From assembly GCF_004193775.1 (NCBI RefSeq), contig NC_041008.1, positions 18,991,731 through 19,055,730 of the forward strand: a stretch of DNA of 64,000 nt. The letters run 5' to 3'. The translations under genes were made by a program, and so were the position numbers. Under the pieces are notes generated by a model, which was not told the origin of the DNA, ran no database searches, and saw only the letters and a program-made list of their open reading frames with translations. Positions 1 through 10,473 of the stretch are shown piece by piece. Position 1 is the first letter of the stretch; each line of letters starts with the position of its first letter. Source of the DNA: Glycine soja (taxonomy: Eukaryota > Streptophyta > Magnoliopsida > Fabales > Fabaceae).

Positions 1-738
1 AAGTGGACACGGGTGTCTCGTGTCTTGTCGGAATAGGTGTGAAATCAACCATACACAGAGAGCGGGTAAACAACAGACAATCCACGCGCGGTTTTTCTCA
101 CACCTCCGGTCAAAGGTGTCAAACAGATCTGCCAAGATAGCCACCACTGGACTTTCCTTGCTATGGTGATATGCGAGGAAAGCATCAATGGCCGCTAAGT
201 CTACCAAACCGTCGACGTTTGGGAAGAGGACAACCCCAAAAATCAGCAAGGCTAAAATATCTGCAAACGGGCCCCACTTCTCTTGGCTCGCCATATCCCT
301 TGCCTTTCCTTCCAAGTATTTCCGAGGCAAGCCCATTACGCCGTTCCGAGTTTGCTTCGTGCGATCCAACTCCTTTGCTGAATCCCCAACCACAGCCGCA
401 ATCTTGCTCAAGGAAGGAAGAAAACCGAAGAAGAGATACGGTTTCCTCCCCCCTAGAGGGCATCCTAATATTTCCTCAAACTCTTCAATAGTTGGGACCA
501 TTTGGAAGTCCCCAAACGTGAAACACCTCAACGGCTGGTCATAGTATTGGGCGAGGGATACGACAGCTTCCATAAATACCTCCGTTGCGGTCAAATCTAG
601 AATCTTTCCGTACACTTTGCGGAAGGCTTGCCTTTGGAGAGGTCCCATCAATCGTCCTAATTCCTTGAGGCTAGTGACATCTAGACTTTTAACCTTGACT
701 TGATAAAACCTTTTTCCGTTTTGATTTGTCCCCATCAT
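1..738 (-). CDS. ORF1 of Ogre-like retrotransposon (DUF7745-type), partial
   Basis: An uninterrupted frame of 246 codons begins at tandem ATG codons (736-738 and 733-735) and stays open to the window edge, so the protein is C-terminally incomplete. The N-terminal part reads MMGTNQNGKRFYQVKVKSLD, followed by a region with the block FTFGDFQMVPTIEEFEEILG and later KWGPFADILALLIFG. This pattern resembles the plant-specific DUF7745 / plant-mobile-like domain found in the extra ORF1 of legume Ogre elements; that assignment is from memory. Function of ORF1 is not established. The lack of stops across 738 bases, unlike the other transposon genes in this window, suggests a fairly young insertion. Overlapping plus-strand frames at 171-544 are shadows. 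Confidence 0.75.
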   Translation of the reverse strand, partial: MMGTNQNGKRFYQVKVKSLDVTSLKELGRLMGPLQRQAFRKVYGKILDLTATEVFMEAVVSLAQYYDQPLRCFTFGDFQMVPTIEEFEEILGCPLGGRKPYLFFGFLPSLSKIAAVVGDSAKELDRTKQTRNGVMGLPRKYLEGKARDMASQEKWGPFADILALLIFGVVLFPNVDGLVDLAAIDAFLAYHHSKESPVVAILADLFDTFDRRCEKNRAWIVCCLPALCVWLISHLFRQDTRHPCPL

Positions 739-1422
739 TTACCTAAAAAAGGGGTGGATCAAGACTCCGACATGAATGATGCAATGCATATGCATGAAAC
801 AGGAGGAAAACAACACAAAAGGGGAATTCACACACACGAGACCGCAGAGATCCAATTTTAATGCTACGTTTGGGCATGATGGCGCCTCGACGTAGCATTA
901 AAAAGGTTATGTATTACTCTAAAGAAACCAACACCACTAGCAAAAACTATAAACTAGTGCTATTTATCAAAAGATGCATGAGAACAAATGGCACGGAGCG
1001 TGTTTGCTCTTTGCCCCTATTTGGGAACTTATAGGACAATATCTAGGGGTCTCTAATAACTATTCCCCAACAATTCATAACTCACACGGCTGTTTTCTAG
1101 AGGTATCATCACTCAAGATAATAATATTGTGGCGGTATGGAATACCAGCGACAACATATTATAAAGAGAGAAAGCTCTAGACGAGGTTTCACTATTATCA
1201 AGCAAGTCGGAGACCTAGCATGATGATAGATTCACCTCCACTCCTTAAATTCCCATGAACCCGGGTGTAGGGCCCCTTTTTACTCAAAACCCGTGGGTGC
1301 TTAGAATGCAGTGTAAAGAATGCAAAATAGACAACAGTTTATTTACATTTTACACAGTTCAATGAAAGCACACACAAAGTTTCACAATTCCACAATTCCT
1401 AAGATAGGCCTAACTCACAAAA
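739..1422 (-). other. Untranslated leader of the Ogre-like element
   Basis: This stretch lies between the primer binding site and ORF1 and has no convincing coding frame on the minus strand. It contains a short inverted repeat, ctacgttt...cgtagcattaaaa, around 860-905, in which 'tttaatgctacg' and 'cgtagcattaaa' face each other. Leaders of this length are usual in Ogre-type elements and may carry packaging or splicing signals; nothing more specific is visible. Confidence 0.5.
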
Positions 1423-1441
1423 GTCCCCAGTGGAGTCGCCA
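1423..1441 (-). other. Primer binding site (PBS)
   Basis: Two bases inside the LTR end, the minus strand reads TGGCGACTCCACTGGGGAC. It begins with TGG, complementary to the universal CCA end of tRNA, and the sequence is of the type I remember as complementary to arginine tRNA in Ogre elements. It fixes the orientation of the element and identifies the adjoining repeat as the 5' LTR. Confidence 0.75.
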
Positions 1442-1443
1442 AC

Positions 1444-3034
1444 TGTCGCAACGTGCCCTTCGCGGGCGAGGCTCACGGGTGCGTTTCCCAAAGGAGGAAA
1501 GATGCGCGGAGTCGCCACCAACGTTTATTTGTGGAAAACGTCGGAAAAACCGAAGGAAACCGGTCAAAAGGAAAATTCTAAGTTCGAGAGTTGTATTTAC
1601 GCTTGAGGAAGATATTAGCACCTCTCACGTTTGTCCCAAAGGACAACAGTATATTTTTTAGAATTGTGGAATTGTGTTATCTTAACTTTTATTTCTTTTT
1701 ATTTTTTGAGGTCGACAAAAGCGGGGCTTTTGCTCCTACGTACCCTCCTTTGGAGAGGAAATCAGACCTACGTAGTTCTTTCTTATGCGTGAATCAAGTG
1801 ATTCTTTTTACTTGAAAGGTGATCATTTTAAGGCGTTGGACCTTAAAAATGATCCATTTTACTTAGTAAGAAACTGAAATGATAAACTTTCAAAAACCTA
1901 TTTTTGTGGACGAGCTTGACTAGGCGAGTTTGATTTTAGCCTTAGTTTCACTTTAGTTATTAGTCAATTCAATTAAGAATGAGAAATCCCAAAGAGAAAA
2001 CGTCCGATTGATTTTTCGCTTTATTTTACTAAAAGGGTATTTTTTGATTATTATATTATTTTTTACCTCTTTTTTTTTATTTTCAATGTGGTTACGGCAT
2101 GACCGAACGGTCGGAATTCATTTTAACCAAAGTTAACGGATGATACAATTCAAACGATCGGTGGAAATTTATTTTATTTTTAGATTAGGCGAGAAATGAC
2201 TTAAATAAATGGCTTAAGCACGTCAAAAGGGGGTATAAAAAGTAAATGAAAACGAGAACAAAAATACATGAAACAAAATGTGGACCACCACGGGTACATA
2301 GAATGAATTGAAAAGCTTGGTTTGAGGTACTTACCCGTTGAAGACTGAAGAAAACGAAGAACGAACGATGAATCTTGAAGAACGGTCGAGAATCTTCGCG
2401 TAATTACTCACGGAAACGTTACGGAAGCGCCTCGGCTTGGATTTTCTTCACGGAACTAATTTTCCTCAGCTATTTCGAGAGAGAGAGAAGTGCCTAAGGG
2501 GCTTAACCCTTTTCTTCTTCACTTCTCCCCCTATTTATAGCAAAATAGTGGAGAAGCTTGCCGCCCAGCTCGCCCAGGCGAGCAAGGTTGCTTCCTCCAG
2601 AAGAACAGCCTTCTGGAGGAATCTTCTGGAGGGCCCAAGTGGGCCTGGTTGCTATTTGCACCCCCATTTTTACTAAATACACCCCCTGCCCTTTTTTTTG
2701 TGATTCTTTTTCCGTAATGTTACGAAACTTTACGAATTTCGTAACGATACTTATTTTTCTTCCGCAAGGTTACGAATCCTTACGGATTATGTATTTACTC
2801 TTTTTTAGCTTTCGAAGAAGTTATGGAAACTTACGGATTGCGCAAAAACACCTCTTTTCGACTTCCGCCACATTACGGAATTTCACGGATCGCGCAAGCC
2901 TGCTTCCTTTAGATTTCTGGGACGTCTCGGGACTTCATTTATTGTGCAACAAAGGACGCCAAGTATCTCAAAGCGGCTAACCAAAGGTTGCATGTCATCA
3001 AGTAATAATCCCCGGACGAAATTAGGGTATGACA
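1444..3034 (-). repeat. 5' LTR of the Ogre-like element
   Basis: On the minus strand the repeat begins TGTCATACCC and ends TTGCGACA, giving TG...CA termini and a length of 1591 bp. A TATA box lies at 2531-2540. The upstream part (about 2705-2895) holds several short degenerate repeats of the type cgtaa...ttacg around words such as 'ttacgaaa' and 'ttacggat', suggestive of a repeated enhancer-like block in U3. No partner LTR is in the window, so the 5' assignment rests on the adjacent PBS. Confidence 0.85.
2531..2540 (-). promoter_or_regulatory. LTR promoter TATA box
   Basis: The minus strand reads CTATAAATAG, a near-perfect plant TATA box, followed by GGGGGAGAAGTGAAG. It lies about 500 bases into the LTR, the expected position for the U3 promoter that would start the element transcript. 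Confidence 0.65.
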
Positions 3035-3303
3035 GTTACCATAGATAAGTGGATGATGAATATTACAGATATGGGATATGTCATTGCTTCATGATACAAC
3101 GTGATTGTTGTTTCTCTTTCACGACAACACAACATGATATTTTTTCCTCTTAGAAGTCAACCACCACCATATTCTTCTGTGAATCGCATAATATGCATGG
3201 GTCATGTGTATGTAAATCATTTTCTTTAGGTAATTGCATAATTGTTATGTTAGTATAAATGCTAACAATGTTGTTGGTTATCTTACATTGAATTTGTTTG
3301 TCA

Positions 3304-3501
3304 TTATGTAACATGTCTTTTTACGAGACCATTGTCCTTTATCACCATTGGTGTTGTTGGGGAATACACATTGTCATTATCAGGCAAAGCAGTGGCCCAC
3401 CTCATACATAGGTAGAATGCAGCATTACACAAATTTGTCTTGGCTAAAAATCGAATTTGTTGATTTAGGTGAAGAATGAACATAAAATATGCTATTTCCA
3501 C
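3304..3501 (-). pseudogene. Fragment of a transposon-associated protein
   Basis: The minus strand has a short frame (65 codons from a non-ATG start) containing NLCNAAFYLCMRWATALPD and then SPTTPMVIKDNGLVKRHVT. The wording is similar to sequence I associate with soybean repetitive reading frames, but I cannot name the family. It lies downstream of the second Mutator-like frame on the same strand and is probably a remnant of the same element. Confidence 0.3.
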
Positions 3502-3729
3502 TGACGTTTCTGTAAATAATTATTTTTTTGACATTTCTATAAATAACAATTTATTTCCACTAATTATTTTAAAAAGTTAGAACATAACTAAGTACTTTGA
3601 AAATAATATACATACAGTTTCATTAGCTAATGTGCACCAATTTAAACATTACATTAACTTACAACATAGTTGAAACAAAAAGAAAATGCATCAAAAACTA
3701 CAGTTAACTAATACTAATTTTGCATTGAA

Positions 3730-4378
3730 TCATGTCGTGACGGAGACATGTTATCTTCATTTTGATTACCGATTTACTAAAAACGGTTAAAATTTCTATT
3801 GGGCCAAATTGTTTCCAGTAGTTAGACTGTACTAAGACCTTCAACAGGTCATCATCAGTTTTTAGCTCAATTATTTTAAATTTGATAACTTTTTCTGAAT
3901 AGTTAGAATGACCTGGCCATCGAAAAAATAATCATCTTACTGTTTGTGATTCATGAATACCATAAGGGGGAATCCCTTGAGCTAGAACCTACTTGATCAC
4001 ATCCTTGAGTCCGTCAATGCTACACCCCAAAGAAATGTGAAATCTTTTTGGATTTTTTCTTGTGAACGAGTAACCCACAAATTCATCTTGGCGTGACATG
4101 TTCCATCTCCCGTTGTAATATAGCAGGGCATCATGAGTAGCAGTCATAGTGGCTTAAAGTAAGTTTAATATATCATCCGGTGTTCTACCAATGGTTCATA
4201 ATAACTCAATCAGGCTAGCATGCGAGTATTGATTATTACACATTAATATTGTATTAACATCATCATTTTTCAATTGCATAGATTGAAAGACAAATTGGTT
4301 ATCCATATCTGCAAATGGTTGTCGGTAGTAAATTTGATCCAAATATTGATCGTTGGTTAGTTGAAGGGTATTGTGCAT
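3730..4378 (-). pseudogene. N-terminal region of a Mutator-like transposon protein
   Basis: An ATG at 4378 opens a frame reading MHNTLQLTNDQYLDQIYYRQ and continuing in the same frame through two nonsense codons (about 4196 and 4151) into TIGRTPDDILNLL and WNMSRQDEFVGYSF. It then resumes after a further break as GIPPYGIHESQTVR and LLKVLVQSNYWKQFGPIEIL. This is the conserved N-terminal part of a repetitive soybean reading frame that accompanies Mutator-like elements (recognised from memory). At least three disabling changes are visible, so it is inactive. The catalytic part of a transposase is not present on the downstream side. Confidence 0.5.
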
Positions 4379-5089
4379 TCTGCTTTTTAATGTTTCAAAA
4401 CCACAATCATTAGGAATTCAAATGGGTATCGGAGTGGAACTTTGGAAATAAACACCAGATTCATAGTGAATAATCGATCAATTTGGAAAAATAAAAGCTA
4501 ATTTGGAGTTGACAATGATATGACTGCTTGTTTCTCCCAAATTGGTTTCTGAAGGTAGATTGGGTGAGAATGTGCGATTGTTGAGAGTGTTTTTGTGATA
4601 TTTATAGATGTTCAATTATACTGCTTGTGTTATTTATTTTTTAAATAAACACATGTTACTTCCTATGTGTTGTCAAGTACAATAATGTTGTTTCATGCTT
4701 TAATGTTGCATTAGACATGCATTGTTACTATTAGAACTAAAATAACTAAGTAGTCATTTCTATGTCAATATGTAAGTGTACTATTCATTTTTTTAAACAG
4801 ACACATGCAATTTACAATGTGTTGTCAAGTTTGAAAATGATTTATGATTTTTAAATATTGCAAAAAAATACATTCGTAATTTGTTAAGGACAAATTAATT
4901 TTTTCCTCAAATCAACATTAACGGCTAATTAACGATAAACGGATAACAAAAATTTGTATAAAATAATTAAAAACGTGTAACACACCAAAATTATAAATTA
5001 ACCAAATTTCAATGTCAATAAATAAATGTACCAAATAAATAAATTATCCAAAAAATTAAAATTAACATATATACGGCCAAAAAAAACTT

Positions 5090-6830
5090 CAATGATTGTC
5101 CGTATGTCGCCTACACCTTGATCTGTGACCTACAATTGGTTGGCCAATGTAGCTTCATGCGATGCTCAAACATTCTTCAGCAATAGTATAGGCTTTTGTT
5201 CCTTCGATCAAGATCCTCAGGTTCAGTAGCCTCTCCAATTTATGAGCAATTGCCACATAACCATCCTAGTAAGTGAAAAAAAAACATAAAAATTGTTAGT
5301 AATAAAAAAAAACAATGAACACAAAATACGAAAAAATATATATTACCACCGCATGTCGAGGACGATGCACATCAACGTCTACTTCATTAGGTGTCGCTGT
5401 CGCCACTAGTTGCTGAGGCACATCTAGTTCAACAAATGTGTCATATTACTAAACTGACAAAACTTTAGGAGGATCCCCTGGCTGTGCTGGAGTCATAAAC
5501 GGATGTGAAATCATGTAGAACCACTCCATGTAATCTGACTAATGCTGGTCAGGCACTACACAAATTTTCCCTATAGGTGCAATGTAGTCACTGAACTGCA
5601 TCCATCTAGCATTTATTTCTTCAACAGAAGTCAAAGACGCAGTAGGATGTGGCGGAATAGTCTGGATGTACCCAAACTATTGTACAATCATCTCTGGTCG
5701 GTGAATGATCGCCAAAGGACCAAATTTGAGATGGCCGAAAAACAAGGAAATGACCTCAAATTCTATAAATGAACGGTGGTCACCATATGGAATCTAACAC
5801 ACAACATCAGGGGTCAGTCTGTCTAAATGCCTACGATACATTGGCACGGGTAGTGCCTTGCCAGAGGTCCATCGGTATGCATGCGATCTCCTCTCGTCAT
5901 AATCCTCGGTAGCTAGGGCAGAATCAACAGACGGGAAATGCTTGTATTTCCAACACTAAAGATATTTTGCAAAAAAATTCATTAAAATAAGTGACAACAT
6001 ATAATAACCAACGACAATGAAAAAATGTTTTATTAACATGTGAACTAACCTGTAATAGAGTGATATATCCTACAAGCTGCCTCGTTGTGCTCTTTGATGC
6101 CTCATTTAAATTATCATACATATGCACAAGTGGAACAGCGCCCCCAAGCATAAGTCCCACTCTGCGTCAAGTCACGCAGTGCATCCAAGAATACCACGTG
6201 AATATGTGTTGCACTCTTGTTAGCAAAAAGTGTGCATCCAAGCAGATGCAACAAATATGCTCGCGCTGCTACAGTCCGGTGATATGCCTCAATTTTTGTC
6301 TGATACACGTCTCGCAGCCACGATAGTCAAACAAAGAGACATGACATTGAATCGTCTCAGCTCTTGCCTCTGTAGTGTTGACCTCGAGTAATTCCACCAA
6401 CATATCGACAGGGTCGTTGACATGAAGTTGTTTGAAGCTATGGAATGCCTTTATGATAGGCAAATGTAGCAACGATGCCACGTCATCCAAGGTGATAGTC
6501 ACCTCTCCGATGGGCAAATGGAAACTATTAGTTTCCTTATGCCAGCATTCCATAAAAGCAGACATTAGTCCTCGATCATCCATATCTAGGGAACATGCAA
6601 TCAAATGACTTAGTCCGTTGGCAGCCACAAGGCCTTCAATCTCTAGAGCAGACCTCCCGAACTTAGCCATCTTCCTTTCATGGGAAGATAGCTTCATCTC
6701 AAGATGTTCCTGCAAACAATAATATCGATCATGTAAAAAAAAATATAATAAGTTGTAAACTGTGTGCTTTATGTTTTTTAAGATTTACATACCTCTCCAT
6801 TCCAGACTCTCAGAACAATGTGATTTCAAA
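5090..6830 (-). pseudogene. Plant mobile domain (PMD) gene, transposon-borne
   Basis: Reading the minus strand, an exon ending HIVLRVWNGE has a GTATGT donor at about 6793. The next exon starts near 6715 with QEHLEMKLSSHERKMAKFGR and includes the PMD hallmark LPIGEVTITLDDVASLLHLP. A frameshift plus stop near 6335 moves the reading to YQTKIEAYHRTVAARAYLLH and LFANKSATHIHVVFLDALRD, and a second shift near 6150 moves it to PLVHMYDNLNEASKSTTRQL. A later exon (about 5955-5350) reads SVDSALATEDYDERRSHAYR and WMQFSDYIAPIGKICVVPDQ, and the last part includes KAYTIAEECLSIA near 5170. The family is annotated in plants as serine/threonine phosphatase 7 long-form homologue and is shared by MAIN/MAIL1 proteins and transposons. 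Frameshifts and stops make it a pseudogene. Confidence 0.75.
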
Positions 6831-7139
6831 ATCTCTCAAAATTGATGTGTCATGGGGTCCCTCTGGAAAACCCTCAACACCAGTAATACCTTCTTCAACA
6901 AGTGGTTGTTTATGTTCTTCGTTTAAATCCTTTGTTGTTGTAGGAGGATACTCAATAATATGCACCTGTTGTCGCTGCCTATGGGCAGATGCGGTAGGCC
7001 TGGGGGCATCATTATCAATGTCACTTGCCTATCTCTTCCCAAAGCTTTTCCTATTGCTCGGCATAAAGCTCGTTCGAGACCTCTAATTCTAACCATTATC
7101 TCCACAATATTTTTTAAAATAACAACTTTAAAATCTTTC

Positions 7140-7860
7140 AAATTTTCATTTAAATCATTTTTTAAAACAAACGATTTTAATATATTTTAAATTTTGGTTT
7201 CAAAAATTCTTTAAAACTAACTAAAAAATTTTAAAATATTTTAAATTTTGTTTTCAATCATTTTTTTAAAACTAAAAAATTTATTATTACTTTTAAATAT
7301 TTGTTTCAATATTTCTTAAAACTAAAAAAATTAAATTATTTTAAATATTTGTTTCAATACCTTTTAAAACTAACAAAATTAAATTATTTTAAATTTTGGT
7401 TTCCATATTTTTTGTAACTAACAAATTTAATATATTTTAAAATTTGGTTTCAATAATTTTTTAAAACTAACAGTCTTAATATATTTTAAATTTTAAATTT
7501 TGGTTTCATCAATTTTTGAAATTTTAAATCAATTTTCGTTTAAATTTTTGTTTCATTCAATTTTTTTTAAAACTAACTAACAATTTTAAAATCCTTTAAG
7601 TTTTTGGTTCAATCATTTTTTAAAACTAATTAAAAAATATATTTTTTTTTAAATTTTAGTTTCAATAATTTTTTGTAAATAACAAATTTATTATACAATT
7701 AAAATATTTTTTATAGCAAATTTAAATTTTTGAAAATTTTCATTTCAATATTTTTTATAACTAACAAATTTAAATTATTTTAAATAAAGATTTCAATATT
7801 TTTCATAAGTAACAAATTTAATATCTTTTAAATATTTGTTTCAATTTTTTTAAAAAGTTA
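7140..7860. repeat. AT-rich minisatellite, unit about 47-54 bp
   Basis: The phrase 'ttggtttcaat' (with variants ttgtttcaat, ttggtttccat) recurs at about 7193, 7247, 7302, 7349, 7398, 7445 and 7500, spaced 47-54 bases and separated by 'ttaaaactaacaaatttaa'-type text. The array is degenerate and continues more weakly to about 7860. It is noncoding and lies upstream of the PMD pseudogene on the minus strand. Confidence 0.7.
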
Positions 7861-8119
7861 AACAAATACAATATTTTATATTAGTTTTTTTGTAATATAA
7901 TCTAATCTAATCTTAGTCTTAGCAATCTAATCTAATCTTAGTAGTAACTAAAATATTTTTTTTGTTTTTATAAAAAAAAATCAATACTTAACAAATAAAT
8001 CATAACAAATTATCAAATTACACTAACTATTACAAAACAAAATTACACTACAAAACAATTTAAAAAATAATTCACAAATATATATTTAGAATTAAAAAAA
8101 TTCAAAGAAAAACCCATAA

Positions 8120-8526
8120 GGATTAGCAATTCGTATAGTCCATAAGAATTGTTGATTTGTATGGTTCATATGGATTGTGTTTTTTTCCAAAAAAATACCA
8201 TTTTTTCTTCGCCAAAGCTTTAGACAACAACATCAAACCAACATCAACAAAAACAGAAGCAATAAAATCATTCAAACCAAGAGCAACAACAACAACGAAA
8301 CAACCAAAAGAGGGAACAAAGAATAACTTACTTGGAAGAAGATGAACCACAGAGAATAAGCCTGAACTAGGAAGAAGAACACGAACCACCAAGAAGAAGA
8401 AGGACCAGAAAGAAGAAGCAGTGTGCCAAAGGAGGAATAAGAAGCGTGAAAAAAGAAGCAGAGGAAGCATGAGAGTGACTCATATGGATGCCCAGCAAAA
8501 ATGTTGGGTGCCCAAAGCAATTCCCC
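8120..8526 (-). other. Terminal region of the Mutator-like element
   Basis: The minus strand starts GGGGAATTGCTTTGGGCACC at 8526 and continues with CCAACATTTTTGCTGGGCATCC. Next to it is a purine-biased tract on the plus strand rich in gaagaa (8330-8470). Frames in this tract (8123-8520 minus) are low-complexity Ser/Phe/Leu and not believable as genes. The terminus is strikingly similar in word order to the MITE ends at 24614-25009. Confidence 0.5.
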
Positions 8527-10473
8527 TAAACATCACTCCTTGACTATCAACCAAAAGATGATTCACGAGTTCTAAAGGAGGCCCAGTCAATAAAGCCCAA
8601 ACATTCTTCACGAAGAGACATATCCAATCTCTTCTCATAAGATCCTTGACCCTCTTGATTCAAGGACCGCAACTTATGATTCACCAATTTCACTAGTTGG
8701 GCTGAATCCTTGAAGCAACACCATCAAATCCACCAAGAAGATATCTGCCTCCAATCCATACATGAATACTTAAAATATAATATAACATTTTAAAAGGAAA
8801 TCTTTCACTTAGCTTTGTGGATATATATGGAAAAAAGCAATATATAACTAAGAGATTAACAATGAAAAGTAATGATTCAATAATCTTTCTAGAGGTTTAG
8901 AACGTAAGAGAGAGACACTTTTTGTTGAGCATGTTTGATTGCTGATTGATTATGTGAAGAGGTGGTTCTTGTGGCTTTTGTTGGGAAAAAACATTCTCAT
9001 GTCTTTATTACTCAAAAATCACACAACTAAGAACAAGAGACATCTATAAACGAAATAAAAAAAAATACAAATTTGTTTAACGTAGTTCAGGTCCTTATTC
9101 CTACATGCACAACCTTAACCTCAACTTGTTTAACGTGGTTCAGACTCTCATGTTTACATTTACGATCTCCTCACAACAAGTTTTTTTAGGACAAACTGAA
9201 TAAACTTATAAACTTTCTCTCAATATGACTCCCTTTTCTCACCTATGGTGATGATCCCCTCTTCAAGCAAGATAATTCTTTTCATTTGAAGAACCTTTAT
9301 ATATAGACCTAACATCATAATCTTAAAAGAGAAAACAAATATCAAATTTATAGAATATATCTTTAATTATAAATGGTATCCTAAAAGTAAGACAATATCA
9401 TTTTTAAATCTAAACAATATCTTAGAGATTTGAAATTACAATTTGAATTGTTTCCCAACAACTTTGCTTACAGGCCATATGTTTCCTTCTAGCAAATTCA
9501 ACAAAAGATATGGCATCACCATACAATAATAGATGTTGAAGATGATATACAAATCATTTGTCTCAATACAAACCAAAAGGAGTGGATGAAGAAAAGAAAA
9601 CACAAAACAAAATCCCTTCTCCCTCCCACACATGCAATGCTTCGTAGACTCCTAGGATACAATTATAGAGAGAGAGAGAGAGAGAGAAAGCTTAAATAAA
9701 ATCTCCATCGTAATTCATAATTTCACATTATTAATAGAAAAATGGAAAACACAAAGCACATTAAAACCTCTGCCCCGTTAAATTGTGATTGAGCATTCTA
9801 AATAGAAAAGGGAAAAAGAAGTAAATAGAAAAGGGAATTAGATGCCAAAATAAGGATAGTGTTTTTAATGTGTAGAAGGAGAGAACAAAGCTTCACAAAT
9901 TCAAAACTTTCGAAAGCTAATGAAAATCACAAAAGAGACATTGTTACTCTTTCACGTTAATGGGCTCACTACTTGTCCCCTTTTTTATAGAGCAAAATCC
10001 ATGAAGCAAAACTAATAAGGCAGGATAATTTTCAATTTTTTAAAATTAAAATCAAATTTAAATACAACACAAAAATGATAACAAATCTGACTATTGTCAG
10101 TATGTTTTAATTGTTTCAAGACACAATGACAAAAGCCCAAAAAAAACACAGATGGAGGCATAAGTCTACAAAAATACTTCTTGCACAAGCATTCTTGTAT
10201 GTAGAAGCAATAAGGTTGCAAATATATATGTATTTCACTGGCAGAGTCAACTTGCACCAGGTTGTAAAATTAAAAATCACAACAACTTATTGACATCACT
10301 AAAAACACTGTCAACCACCAACTTCATTTGTTACAACAATAAACCAATCATAGTTAAGGTGTGGTAGTCCTTGATAGAATATGGTTTGGTCAAAAGGCCA
10401 CAACAGGAACGACACTGTTATATGAATAGTAAAATAAGTTTTGCATGTTATCATTGGTTGTTAAATTATAGAT
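8527..10473. other. Intergenic, no convincing gene
   Basis: There is no credible long reading frame. Two near-copies of 'tgtttaacgtagttcag' occur at about 9075 and 9125, a short direct repeat within what may be a transposon remnant. A (GA)n microsatellite occupies 9667-9687. Minus-strand text near 8560-8740 looks vaguely coding but has stops and was not recognised. Confidence 0.5.

Larger units (their letters stand above)
1..3034 (-). mobile_element. 5' end of an Ogre-like Ty3/gypsy retrotransposon
   Basis: Reading the minus strand, a complete LTR (3034 to 1444) is followed directly by a tRNA-type primer binding site, a leader of about 680 bases, and a long open frame that runs off the window edge at base 1. 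A protein-coding frame upstream of gag is characteristic of Ogre-type (Tat lineage) elements of legumes, and the arginine-tRNA-like PBS fits that lineage from memory. Gag, protease, RT and integrase would lie beyond the left edge, so the element is truncated by the window and not necessarily in the genome. The bases outside the LTR (gttac, 3035-3039) would be the target duplication, which cannot be checked here. Confidence 0.85.
3035..8526 (-). mobile_element. Decayed Mutator-like element with plant mobile domain gene
   Basis: On the minus strand, from 8526 downward, this region holds a terminal sequence beginning GGGGAATTGCTTTGGGCACC, a low-complexity leader, an AT-rich minisatellite, a plant-mobile-domain pseudogene (6830-5090) and a second decayed transposon reading frame (4378-3730). 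The terminus resembles the ends of the 9-bp-TSD MITE at 24614-25009, which supports a Mutator-like assignment. The left end is not recognised; the Ogre-like LTR begins at 3034 and may have inserted into this element. No transposase catalytic domain was identified. Confidence 0.5.

Noticed and set aside
171..544. Plus-strand open frames of 106 and 118 codons
   Set aside because: They are antisense shadows of the continuous minus-strand Ogre ORF1, which has a conserved domain and runs to the window edge.
8123..8520. Minus-strand hydrophobic frames rich in Phe/Leu/Ser
   Set aside because: They arise from a plus-strand GAA-rich low-complexity tract and have no domain or consistent start.
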